From Paraspadella gotoi (taxonomy: Eukaryota > Chaetognatha): a stretch of DNA of 64,000 nucleotides. The stretch is from the NCBI GenBank assembly GCA_051294375.1, contig CM119267.1, positions 18,555,972 through 18,619,971 of the forward strand, given 5' to 3'. Positions 53,685 to 64,000 of the stretch are shown here, piece after piece. The translations under genes and the position numbers were made by a program. The notes beneath the pieces were generated by a model. That model made no database searches. It was not told the origin of the DNA and saw only the letters and a list, made by a program, of their open reading frames with translations. Numbering within the stretch: the first letter of the stretch is position 1; each line of letters begins with the position of its first letter.

Positions 53685-55501
53685 AGAGAGACGAGAGAAG
53701 AGAGAGAGAGAGAGAGAACCCGGGTGGGTTTTCATTTCAAATTCTGCGAGAGAATCAGAGCCAAGGAAAAACAGTCGTGTCTATTTTTAGCCGAAAGAGG
53801 AAGACGGAAAACAAAAGTTGTTTTTCGTAGAAAAGGAAAGAAAGTGTAACTAATAGATTTGAATGTAAATGCTTGCAATGCATTGCTTGTAAATAGAAAC
53901 TCAATGAGATAGAAGAGAAAAGAGAAGAGAAAGAGAAGGAACAAGTTGTCAACAGATGCAAATTAAAGAGAAGAATTCTGACTAAGCTGATTAATTTTTC
54001 GGGTGAAATTAAGACATAGAAATTATAATTAACTCAACACAATTAAAGAAATAATAGGGTGTTTGGGCAGTATATAACGCCACAAAGAGAACCGCCAAGA
54101 GCGCCGTCCGGTGACGCAAGCCTCGAATACTCATCGATTTTCGGCTCAAAATCGAAGATCATCTTCAAAATCATTATCGTCGTTCCGAGGTTTAATCGCA
54201 GCCGCTTTGTTTAAAATTGATTTGTTGTTATGTAAAGGAACAATCTGTAAAGAGACGCGTCAGTCTCGGGAGACCTTCTATGTCTAATTAAAAACAAGAT
54301 ATATAACAAGAAATTATATAACTGGACATTAGCTTCGGTCAAAAATCCCAAGAGGATTGAGGAGAAAGAGGATTTCAACGTCATCGCTTTAATATTTTCT
54401 TCTCCGAAGATTAAGTCCCTCGACTGGCGAAAACAAATAATCCTTCCGTCGACGATTGCTTTCTCAAGCTTGTAATACAGCTTGGCATTTTATTTTTGAT
54501 TGGCTTGATGTATTTTACGTATTAGTGATGTCCTCAGACCTTAATCCTACCGCTCTATCATATCTACTTCCACTAGACGTCGAAGGATTTCGTATGTTTG
54601 AGGCACATTGCTCCAGGGTTTTTCTCTATAGGGTGATTCCGTTACCCGAATGCTTCATCAAACGCGAAGAAAGCCACATACACAAAGTAGTTATCATTTA
54701 TTTTCATCGGGGAGTAGTAAAAGAAGTCCAACTGTAAAGAGTTCGAGGTAAACTTTTTTTTTTTCAATAAAATGGCCGGGTTATTTGGGTTTTTCTTTCC
54801 GTAACATATTATATACTTCTATTATAATTATTATCATTCTATTATAACTAAGACTGATTTTGTAATAAAAGTACGGTATAACTGTACGTAATCCTAGTAT
54901 TTTTCTCTTTTGGCTGATAAGGAATTTCAAAAGTAAACGAATTTTATTAGAAAAATTATTTGCATTTTAAAAGTAAAAAACTAACTGTAGTTGTAATTGT
55001 AATTATAATTAACTGCAATTTTAAATTCTGTTTTGGATGCTTACTTTCTGACTTGGTTTTCTTTTGAATTTATATTTTCAGAATATTTAAAAAAAAATAA
55101 ATTTTTTAAGTAGTAACCATTGGAACATTTGACATCTTAAAAAAACTTTATCAGTTGCATGAATTAAAGTTGATTTTATGTAAGTACAATTATTTTCAAG
55201 ACTTAGTTTAAATCAGTATAACTGCAATTGTTAAATCCATCAGAAAAATCCTCTACAAAATGATGAAATCTTCCAGCACCAACATATAGTGATTGAATAG
55301 TAATAGCATATTGATTAATCCAGTGATGTAGTGCATATACCAAAACCCAGCCTTTTCTAAAATGGTGAAATTAATAGACTAAAACAAAAAAAATAGCAAC
55401 ATCATGACAGATGAATGAAAATTGTTATGTTCGCAGAAAAAAAATGTAAGCTGACCAAATAAAAGATTTATATAAAAAACTGAATTTTAATTTATGTTGA
55501 T
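50889..55501. other. Intergenic stretch, including the upstream region of the type II membrane gene
   Basis: No supported gene. It contains (GAC)n at 51464-51503, a CACGTGAC E-box with GC-rich sequence at 51588-51625 about 0.7 kb upstream of the membrane-gene start, GA tracts at 52150-52235 and 53632-53720, and long AT-rich runs. The segment about 54370-55500 recurs at 62743-63850. Confidence 0.5.
51464..51503. repeat. (GAC)n microsatellite
   Basis: About 13 GAC units upstream of the minus-strand gene start. Confidence 0.97.
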
Positions 55502-57773
55502 TCAGGGGAACAACAAAAGACATTCAACCCCATACTGCCGTTTTAAGTTTTCGAATTTCCGTTTTAAGGCGAACAACTCCGTATCATACTCGGTTATTTC
55601 TTCCACTAACCGATTTTTTTCCGATTCCAAATCTTTAACCGTCACTGAGTGTTCATTTATCTTTTTCGATTTGCGCTCTCGACAGATCTGTGCAGCGCCT
55701 GAATAAAAAAACCACAGCCGATCAAGACAAGCGAATCATTATCAAAAATCAACAAGGTTCAATCCATAGAGCCAAAATAATCAATTTTTTTCCCTCTTTT
55801 ATTTTAGGTTTAGATATTTTGCAACTGAGGCGACACAACACACATTTTTTTCCTACCATTTAAAAGCTTATTAATAAAAATCTGACAAAGTGTATGGGTG
55901 CAAGCATCCTTTGCCTCACGTTTATTCTGTCTTCTACGGCGGAGTTCCTTCAAGATCAGCTGATGTTCCCGCGGCAAACGGGACAGAACGTAGTTGAACT
56001 CTTCGATGCCAAGCAAGGCGATCTTCTCGTCGCTAAGATTTTTCTCCTGAAGAAAAATCGAAAAAAAAAACCCATCGAAGTCTATCCACAGTCAAAGGAA
56101 AAATAGCTTATTAATAGAGTACTGTTTTTGTACGGATGGCACCAATATCTTAATGAAAGAAAATTCTTGGTCCGAAAAAAAATATCAGTTGCCCACTGAG
56201 CTCAACTTAGCCAGCCTCCGTTTAAAATCGTCAACCAAACCTTTGGCTTCTTCTTCCTCTTGGTGTACTCTCTCTTCGCTGCGACCGCTTCCAACTTTTT
56301 CTCATCTTCCATTTCGTCGAATTCTTCGCAAACTGTCGGGATGAACTCGTCTTTGATGGCCGGTTGCGGCGTCGGCTGCAACGGCTGCTGTGGCTGCAGC
56401 GGGATCAGCGGCTGGGGCGACGGTTTCGTCACCAGCTTGGCCATCAACTCCTCGAGGCTTTCGCATTCGATCGGGTCGTCCACGGGTTTTGTCGGCTCAA
56501 TGGCGGCGACGGAAAAGATTGTGGCCCGAGCGGCGGCGACGACTTGACTTCGTTGTGCGTCTCGAAGGCGAAACCGACCTTGGGGGGGGGAAGGGGACAG
56601 AGGGGGGGGAGTTGACCCGATTTCCCAACCATGAAAGCGTCAGCTATCTCGACCAAAACCACTGAGGTCTTTGCATTGTATAGTATATGTGCAGATTGGG
56701 TCCGGGAGAATTTTGCCGTCAGTCGACTTGCTTTCAGGAACTTCGGATCCGGCGGCTGGTTTGCTACAGGTTTAACCAACCCGTGACTCTTTATAAAGGA
56801 CCGTTTCAACCGGGGCTGGAACTCGTTCGGAGATGAAGCGCCGATGGAAGGTACAGCCGTCACTAATTGACATCCTAATCAGCTTCTAAATCGGCCCGGC
56901 CAAACTCGAAAATTCCCAACGAACAAAATAAATTTCATTTAACACCTAGCGGTAAAAAAGAAAAGAAAACAACAACAACAACAACCTCCGGGAAGAGCAT
57001 CTCGGGGGCGACGCTTGATTCCACGACCGGATCGCGGAGGAGATGATCCTCGAACAACGGGACGCCGGAATTGGTGGTCGTCCCCGTCACCATCACGACG
57101 GTCGGCGTGACAAGTTTCGTAGGTTCCGTCCAGGCGTGGTTCCCGAAAGAATCGATCCAGTCGTTGGCTAAGGTATCGAAGTCGCTTGGTGACGGGACAG
57201 CCAGGGACGATTCCAGCGCCGTCTCCACGACGGGCTTCTTGAAGACTCCGCTCCATTCGTCGTACTGTTTACTTTGTTCTGCGGGAAACGAAAAGGGAAC
57301 GATGATAACGACAATCACAGAAAAAAAACAAATTACAACGCAACGATGATGTTAGATATTATTGTTCTCGAACTGCTAATCTATTTCGATCCGATTGACG
57401 TGACGTTCGTTACGATCCCGTCGACCTTACCCTCGAACTCTGCTCGTCTCAACTCTTGGATGATCGACTTTATCTTCTTTTCTCTCTCCTCGTCCCAGCA
57501 TTCCTCCCAATCGAGAAATCCATTCTGTTGAGAAAAAGATTTTGGAGAGTACCTTTACGTTCGAGCTCACCCTTCCGAACGCACCTGCAGGTTCCCCTTG
57601 TCCAGATATTTGGGGCTCTGCCCTTCCTGGACGGGAAACGTGAGTCCCTTCCCGTCGTAGATGTTGGGGACGTCGACGGCGTCTTCCTCGCAAGGCATAG
57701 GAATAGCATCTTGGGAGATCTTGTAGCGCCCCAAATGGACGGGGGCGGGGGGCGCTAAGTAGGGACGCGGCAT
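55502..57773 (-). CDS. CNC/Maf-like bZIP transcription factor
   Basis: Exons on the minus strand: 57773-57585, 57524-57431, 57278-56986, 56578-56241, 56046-55920 and 55698-55502. One exon or different boundaries between 56986 and 56578 must be missing, because phase 0 does not meet the phase needed at 56578. Near the C-terminus, LGIEEFNYVLSRLPREHQLI resembles the extended homology (CNC/ancillary) region. The basic region LRRRRQNKRAAQICRERKSKK, formed across the 55920/55698 junction, matches NK-x-AAQ-x-CR-x-RK. A leucine-zipper-like helix then runs to the stop. CNC and Maf factors bind MARE/ARE elements as dimers in the nucleus and often control stress responses. The N-terminal two thirds is acidic, Pro/Gln-rich and unrecognised. 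It shows no clear DLG or ETGE degron in the parts read, so a Keap1 link is not supported. Confidence 0.75.
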
Positions 57774-59684
57774 GGCGGCGTCGTTTCAACGGGAATGAAG
57801 ATTAAAAACGGTGCGGCGCCGGCGGACGTCTATGGAGCCAATGAATTAGCCTCCAGGGCCCCGAGTTTTTTCGAAACGCGTGAGACGAGAAGGTTGCGCA
57901 ATCTTGGTTTTTTATACATTTGTTTTTGATTTTTTTTTTGCTTTTGAAAAATGGAAAAGCCTCGTCCCAGGCCTCTGTGTGAAATGAAAACCTTATTTTA
58001 CATTTATTATGAATAGGAATTTGAGTATACTTATAACTTAATCATGAGGAACTTCGTTGTGGTGTTGGTTTTGAACTGAGTTTGGTTAGAATTTAACAGA
58101 GAACTATTTTTTTTTTGAAAATGAATTTCTTTTTGTTCCAGATAAATGAACAATATAAATAAATAATATATTGGTTGTACCAATTTCATAACGAAAATGT
58201 ACAGATGAGTCAAATTGTTAAGAAGCAACCCGACAACTACGCACTTATGTTTACTCTTATTTAGTATTAGTATTACTTTCGCCGAGGAACAAAACCAGGT
58301 TTTTTTTGGTTTTTTTTAAATAATGCTGAGTCAGAAATAATTTCTTTTTAAGACGAGGGTAAAAATAATCAAGAATTTGAGAAGACACTGAAACGTCTCG
58401 AATCCCGGATTTCACGCTCTCGATCGAACCAAACCATTAAAAACATGAAGACAAGTTTCTTTGTCATGAATTAAATATCTAGCATTAACGAGCGATTACA
58501 TTTTTGGCTGCAATCATTGTTAACTTTGGGGATTCCCCAGAAATTGACTTGCATTTTGTTTACCGTCTTCGCGAAAGCATGCGCCCTCTCTAGGCAAGAC
58601 CCCGAATTCACAAGTAAACATAAGACGTGACTTTTAGTTGTGCTTGCATTTCTGGTAGTTTTAACGTTAAGCGAGCCAGTGTTTATAAGCTTAAGTCCTT
58701 TGAGTTAGATTTTAGTCTTAAAAAACGAAATGTATCAAAATAAATGATAAACTCTTCAAAAATATCTCATCCAAAAGGATTACCTATTTTTTCCCAATAT
58801 TGTCGCGTCATCATTTCTTTTTTTTCGTAATTTTTACATTTTTCTCGGGATTTTTATCTGTGCTTCTATAAACTATGGCTAGTACATATATAATTGTATA
58901 TAAGTTATATCGTTTTTTTCTCATCCTCGTTTTCTCTCTTTCTTCCCATTTATCGATTCTTAAAGCGTCTGTTGAACTCCGTCCTTCATGCACGTATAAA
59001 CCTTAGATCGATTTAATTAACAGAAAAAACCCTTTCGGGAAACTACTTGGAACCATCAGGGGAGACTTTCTTACATGCCCTAGAGTGGTTTTAAAGTTTT
59101 TTTCCAAAGCACGTTTTTGAGAAGATTTAATTTAAAAAAAAAATTGAAGAAAAATTCTTTAAAAAAAATTCCTGTACAACTGTATTTAAAGCAACAAAAA
59201 AAAATTAGGTATTGATCCTGATGCATTTTTCAGATGAACCCATTTTCATCATTTTAAGATGATTCATTCACGAGATAATCGACTTACAATTAATATTTTT
59301 ATATTTCTTTATTATTTATTTCTTTTATAATCATTAATCATTTATTCTTATTCAGTCGCCGGTAGTACTACCATCATTCTCCTTCCCGATTCAAACCCCA
59401 AGATCGCCTCATCGAATTGGTGAATGCCATCGTTGCGCCGTGATAAAATCTTAGATGTCATGATTGGTTCGTTAGCGGAATGTTTCGCCGATAGATTTCT
59501 CTGGTCCGTAAAAGCTACTCTAGTTAGCAGTCTGAAAACTAAGGGACAAAAATAAATTGAATGCTACCCCATAATTATTTAAATATACGTATTTATCCTG
59601 TTTTTTATTATTTCTTTCCAGGCCCTTCTGTCTGTGTGTCTGTCTGAGTATCTCTCTCTCTCTCTCTCTTCTCTTCTCTTCTTC

Positions 59685-59734
<50 letters not shown>

Positions 59735-59782
59735 TCTCTCTCTCTCTCTTCTCTCTTATTTGATTAATTTATACATCTGTAG
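57774..59782. other. Upstream region of the bZIP gene and intergenic DNA
   Basis: Next to the start codon is a GC-rich stretch (57790-57850) fit for a promoter. The rest is AT-rich with no exon found. A (CT)n-like tract is at 59650-59755. A partial match to the family 2 MITE end (ttactttcgccga) is at about 58272. Confidence 0.45.
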
Positions 59783-60090
59783 TCGGGCATTGCCTAGGTT
59801 CACCCCGCCTAGAATCATGACACTTTCAGTTGTGACTCGGTGGCTCATTGAGTAAAGCCGGCAGCTCGATGACCAATAGGTACCGGGTTCAATCCCAACC
59901 CGGTATCTACCCTGCGTGAAGCCTGAGGACGGCCGTAAGCGGCCTTGGGGGCATGGGAAACCCTCAAGCCTGGTTCCAAGCCCAGGGACCCGTTCCATGG
60001 CTGCTAGAGGGGGTTATAGAAGTTACGGACAGTCATCTTCCGCCCACGTAGCGCCTTATCCACACATCTTGCATTTACATTTAATAAAAA
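59783..60090 (+). mobile_element. tRNA-derived SINE
   Basis: Box A (TGGCTCATTGAG, near 59840) and box B (GGGTTCAATCCC, near 59885) are about 40 bases apart, as in a tRNA-derived Pol III promoter. A unique body follows with GCCTGAGGACGGCCGTAAGC, and the element ends in a T/A-rich tail near 60090. Its 5' text tgtagtcgggcattgcctag recurs inverted at 12335-12355. Confidence 0.75.
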
Positions 60091-60124
60091 AAGACAAAGA
60101 AGCATAATTAATTAGTGAAACAGG

Positions 60125-60345
60125 TTTTGTTTTTTTTATTTAAACTCATTTCCACTCAAACGATTCCATCGAAACTTGATTTCCAGCTTAATCACACACT
60201 TTCCTACCCACATACAAAATTTCAGGTCAATTGCCCCATCCACTTATGAGTAATTGGTGTTCAAATAATGAAATTTTTTTTTTCTATTTAAACTCATTTC
60301 CACTCGGACGATTCCATCGAAACTTCATATCCAGCTCAATCACAC
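60125..60345. repeat. Tandem copies of a dispersed repeat
   Basis: The block AAACTCATTTCCACTC, four to six bases, then GATTCCATCGAAACTT appears at about 60141 and again about 150 bases later at about 60289, followed in both by CCAGCT(T/C)AATCACACACT. The same block is found inverted at 12374-12412 beside the SINE text. Confidence 0.75.
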
Positions 60346-60619
60346 ACTACCCTATATACCTTCTTGTCTTATCACGAGAAAAATACCTTCCTCCAAAACT
60401 TTGAATGATTAAGACCCGACTGGAACTAAATCGAACGACGCGTCTCGTCATCGTTCGCGCGTTCGCCCGTTCGCGCGTTCTCGACGTTTCGCGCGCGCGG
60501 ATTTTCGAACGCGATCTTCAGCTCTCTCCTTGGTTTCCATTATTTGGTTGAATTTTCCATTAGCTCTCTGTCTCTCTCTTTTTTTTCCTTTTGGTTCTCT
60601 TCGTTCTTTTTTTTTTTTT

Positions 60620-60644
60620 NNNNNNNNNNNNNNNNNNNNNNNNN
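60620..60644. other. Assembly gap, 25 N
   Basis: A gap at the end of a poly-T run. Confidence 0.99.
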
Positions 60645-60939
60645 AATCTCTCATTCTATTTTAGCTCGGTGGAAACGGATACGGTGACAACGAAACCCAG
60701 GGATGAAATGAGACCGGGAGGGGGGAAATATAAACAGAAAAAAAAATATGAAAAGTTTTCCGATTTTTTTTTAACTCGCGAAATTAATTTCGTCTCCTTT
60801 TGCTTTTTTTTTTTTAATAATCCTATAAATTTTGAAAGGTTTTCAATTTCATCCGTCGACGTTTGAAAAATTTTCAAAGACAAAAGATTTAAATTGCCTT
60901 GTCGGACAATATTTTTTATCGACCAAATATTTTTCAGGT

Positions 60940-61105
60940 TGAAAAAAATTATTTATTGTTTCGAACAACGAGACAAAGTTTAGCCGTTTGCACGTACAAA
61001 TATTTACTATAAAGGCGCGTGATCTTTTCTCAGAAGGAAAAGCTCACTCACTTTTTCACCAAGAACAAAAAATTATTACTTCCTAAGCTTGTCTACAATT
61101 TTCGA
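60940..61105. repeat. Direct repeat, copy 1
   Basis: About 160 bases starting caggttgaaaaaaattattt, repeated at 62554-62717 with a single one-base difference seen. No coding capacity. Confidence 0.9.
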
Positions 61106-61369
61106 TACAACATGAGGGTTTTTCTTTAGTATTCTTTTTACTTTACTTTTTTACTTTACTTTACTTTACATTGTTTTCGCGTTAGAACTGGTAAGCGAGA
61201 AAAAAGTCAAACAAAGCGGATAAAAGTAAAGATAATGAGCGAATTGTTTGAAATTTAATGGAGCCATTCCACTTTTTCTCATCAGTGGAAACGTCTTCTC
61301 CACGCCCACTCGAGTTTGAACTACGACGCCGCATTTTTCGCCAACGAACGATCTATCCCCCGGTAGGGG

Positions 61370-61480
61370 TGACGCCGCGCCACGACGTCACGTGACCGGA
61401 AGTGAAAGACGACGCCGTTTATCGTTGGGACTCGACGAAAGGGCGTCGCCGGCGCCATAGTCGAGCACCGGACCGACGCG
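61370..61480 (+). promoter_or_regulatory. GC-rich promoter with CRE, E-box and ETS site
   Basis: GACGTCA (61384-61390), CACGTG (61389-61394) and CCGGAAGT (61397-61404) sit within 21 bases in a GC-rich island. This is a typical housekeeping-type promoter core, and the candidate exon at 61594-61799 lies 190 bases downstream. Confidence 0.6.
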
Positions 61481-61593
61481 CTGACCGGTCGTAATTCAAC
61501 GCTAGTTTTCCGTCTTCATTATCGTGCACATTGCGTCGTCGTGTCTCGTCGTCGTCGTGTCATCGTCGTCAACGTCAACACCACACATCGCCA

Positions 61594-61799
61594 ATGCATC
61601 GGCGCCCACCAGCCTCTCCACCCGCGTCCTTCCTCGCGGCGCTGGCGCTGGATCTTTTCCTCGACGGCGCCGGCGCCGCCAAAATACATCAGCGCCAAGT
61701 CCGGACGGCTACGCCGAATGGACCGGCATCCTCATCGGCCGCGGAAAAAATCGGCCCCGGAAGCTCTAAGGCGGGCTTGTCAATTGTGATGACTGCTCG
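61594..61799 (+). CDS. Candidate first coding exon of an unidentified gene (partial)
   Basis: An ATG at 61594 opens a 68-codon frame, Pro/Ala-rich with a hydrophobic stretch (SFLAALALDLFLDGAGAA). It ends at a strong donor (CTGCTCG|GTAAGG) with two bases left over. Its GC content and place just after a promoter support it. No downstream exon was found before the 62718 gap, and no family is recognised. Confidence 0.4.
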
Positions 61800-62123
61800 G
61801 TAAGGGTTGTCAAGACGAGCGAAAAGCATAATGTCCTTAACTCCGAGGTTCATAGGAGTTCCCTTATAGTTCTTTGAGGACCATTAGATTCCCCAAAGGG
61901 GGGGGAAACGGGTTTCAGACAGAATCTCTGGGTCAGTCTTCTTCGAAATTACAGACTTCGTTAAGACTTTCATTTCAAGCAATGTGATAAGAAGAGGGGA
62001 AGGTCTTTAAAAGGTGGCAGGAAACGAAGATACTGGGTCGCATGGGCAACGACAACGGCTTGTCGCCTATTTGAAACACTTTCAACAAAAGGCTCCTGTC
62101 CCCACAGGAAGAACCACTTTCGC

Positions 62124-62465
62124 TCATTTCGTCTTCGACTTTTTGAGGGAAATCTTTGAGCCGTTTTGGAGATTGGCTTCCCTTGAAGCCATTCCTTTCT
62201 CAAGTGGACCAAGAAAAGCTTGGTAAAGTCTGAAGCCGTAGCGGCGAGAATAGTTGGTCTGCAAGCAAGAGTAGAGCGGACATTGACTGACGTCGGGGAT
62301 ATCGAAAAATAAGTAATTTCTCGGGCGCCAATGTAGGGGATTAAATAGCTGAGCGGTTTGTATTTCTCCTTTTCTTGTGATACGGTTCATCGCAAGGATT
62401 TGTCTGAGTAGATTGTCAATTAAGAGATGAATCCGAGTTTCGCGAAATGACTGACCACTCTTCAT
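62124..62465 (-). CDS. Unidentified open frame, 113 codons
   Basis: The frame is not low-complexity (contains RNYLFFDIPDVSQCPLYSC and YSRRYGFRLYQAFLG) in a region bounded by direct repeats. It may be part of a transposon or an exon of an unseen minus-strand gene. No domain is recognised and there is no independent support. Confidence 0.2.
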   Translation of the reverse strand: MKSGQSFRETRIHLLIDNLLRQILAMNRITRKGEIQTAQLFNPLHWRPRNYLFFDIPDVSQCPLYSCLQTNYSRRYGFRLYQAFLGPLEKGMASREANLQNGSKISLKKSKTK

Positions 62466-62553
62466 GATCGCTCGCCAAACAATCCTTCCGAAAATATCCT
62501 TGCCGTCTTCGTGCGACCCGATCGATCGGACTTTCCCAAAAAGAGTAAAGACC

Positions 62554-62717
62554 AGTCAGGTTGAAAAAAATTATTTATTGTTTCGAACAACGAGACAAAG
62601 TTTAGCCGTTTGCACGTACAAATATTTACTATAAAGCGCGTGATCTTTTCTCAGAAGGAAAAGCTCACTCACTTTTTCACCAAGAACAAAAAATTATTAC
62701 TTCCTAAGCTTGTCTAC
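62554..62717. repeat. Direct repeat, copy 2 (abuts gap)
   Basis: Partner of 60940-61105. It ends exactly at the 25-N gap, which points to an assembly overlap. Confidence 0.9.
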
Positions 62718-62742
62718 NNNNNNNNNNNNNNNNNNNNNNNNN
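62718..62742. other. Assembly gap, 25 N
   Basis: A gap with duplicated sequence on both sides. Confidence 0.99.
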
Positions 62743-64000
62743 TTCAACGTCATCGCTTTAATATTTTCTTCTCCGAAAGATTAAGTCCCTCGACTGGCGA
62801 AAACAAATAATCCTTCCGTCGACGAAATGCTTCTCACAGCTTGTAATCAGCTGGCATTTTATTTTGATTGGCTTGATATTTTACGTATTTAGTATGTCGC
62901 TCAGACCTTAATCACTACCGCTCTATCATATCTACTTCCAACTAAAGACGTCGAAGGATTTCGTTGTTTGAGGCACATTGCCTCCAGGGTTTTCCTTATA
63001 GGTGATTCCGTTACCGAATGCTCATCAACGCGAAGAAAAGCCACATACACAAAGGTAGATTATACATTTATTTTCATACGGGGAGTAGTAAAAAGAAGTC
63101 CAACTGTGTTTAGCGTTCGAGGTAAACTTTTTTTTTCAATAAAATGGCCGGTTATTTGGGTTTTTTCTTTCCGTAACATATTATATACTTCTATATTATA
63201 ATTATTATCATTTCTATTATAACTAAGACTGATTTGTAATAAAGTACGGTATAACTGTACGTAATCCTAGTATTTTTTCTCTTTTGGCTGATAAGGAATT
63301 TTTCAAAAAGTAAACAATTTTTATAGAAAATTATTTGCATTTTAAAAGTAAAAAAATAACTGTAGTTGTTAACTGTAATTATAATTAACTGCAATTTAAA
63401 TTCTTGTTTTGGATGCTTACTTTCTGACTTGGTTTTCTTTTGATTATTATATTTTCAGACATATTTATAAAAAAAATAATTTTTTTAAGTAGTAACCATT
63501 GAACATTTGACATCTAAAAAAACTTTATCATTGCATGAATTAAAGTTGATTTATGTAAGTACAATTATTTTCAAGACTTAGTATTCTAAATCAGTAAAAC
63601 TGCAATTGTTAAAATCCATCAGAAAAATCCTTACAAAAATGATGATATCTTCCAGCACCAACAATATAGTGATTGAATAGTAATAGCATATGATTAATCA
63701 GTGATGTAGTGCATATACCAAAACCAGCCTTTTCTAAAATGGTGGAAATTAATAGACTAACAAAAAAATAGCAACATCATGACAGATGAATGAAAATTGT
63801 TATGTTCGCAGCAAAAAAAATTAAGCTGACCAAATAAAAAGATTTATTAAAAACGAATTTTTAATTTATGTTGTGATTCAGCGGGAACAACAAAAGAACA
63901 TTCAACCCCATACTGCGACGTTTTTAAGTTTTTCGAATTTCCGTTTAAGGCGAACAACTCGTATCATACTCGGTTATTTCTTCCACTAACGATTTTTTTC
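62743..64000. repeat. Second copy of the bZIP 3' region (54370-55640)
   Basis: This runs collinear with 54370-55640 to the window end, with very many 1-2 base insertions and deletions, chiefly in homopolymers. Its last about 120 bases repeat the bZIP terminal exon, but indels break the frame, so it would not encode the zipper as it stands. It looks like an unpolished alternative haplotype rather than a real second gene. Confidence 0.85.

Noticed and set aside
54456-54737. 93-codon plus-strand frame
   Set aside because: The second copy of this region (62.8-63.1 kb) destroys the frame with indels, and no domain or splice context was seen.

Overview
The window is eukaryotic and animal. Genes are split by short GT-AG introns, intergenic DNA is AT-rich, and (GA)n/(CT)n microsatellites are very abundant. 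The gene content (a KLF-type zinc-finger factor, a CNC/Maf-like bZIP factor, rhodopsin-like GPCRs and a ZP-N-like membrane protein) is metazoan. The coding DNA is GC-richer than its surroundings, and a DIRS retrotransposon and a tRNA-derived SINE are present. A marine early-branching invertebrate such as a sponge would fit, but I cannot fix the species.

Layout, left to right. 376-731 (+) is the last exon of a KLF-like zinc-finger gene whose start lies outside the window. 732-6799 holds no gene I can support, only microsatellites and one small inverted-repeat element. 6800-12009 is a decayed DIRS-type tyrosine-recombinase retrotransposon with inverted termini and an internal complementary region. 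12010-20352 is repeat-rich and gene-poor, with a 100-N gap next to a second DIRS end and a promoter-like cluster of CCAAT boxes with a CRE near 18 kb. 20353-22278 and 22716-25276 (+) are two tandem GPCR paralogues with the same ten-exon layout. 26623-30592 (+) is a nine-exon single-pass membrane protein with a ZP-N-like domain. It faces, tail to tail, a 22-exon gene on the minus strand (50888 down to 31703) that encodes a 1021-residue type II membrane protein. All 22 exons join in frame. The product has a glutamine-rich cytoplasmic half, one membrane span and a glycosylation-site-rich, coiled-coil-like outer half. 50889-55501 is empty of supported genes. 55502-57773 (-) is a CNC/Maf-like bZIP gene. 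59783-60090 is a SINE. A promoter and candidate first exon lie near 61.4-61.8 kb, and the window ends in a false or haplotypic repeat of the bZIP 3' region.

The four membrane-protein genes sit side by side (20-51 kb), which could reflect a surface-receptor neighbourhood, but no shared pathway can be shown from sequence. The sequence is a draft: seven N runs are present, and several are bordered by near-duplicate sequence differing mostly by small indels, typical of unmerged haplotypes or unpolished long reads. The two best novelty candidates are the large type II receptor with an apparent internal alternative start, and the paired GPCRs lacking the DRY motif.
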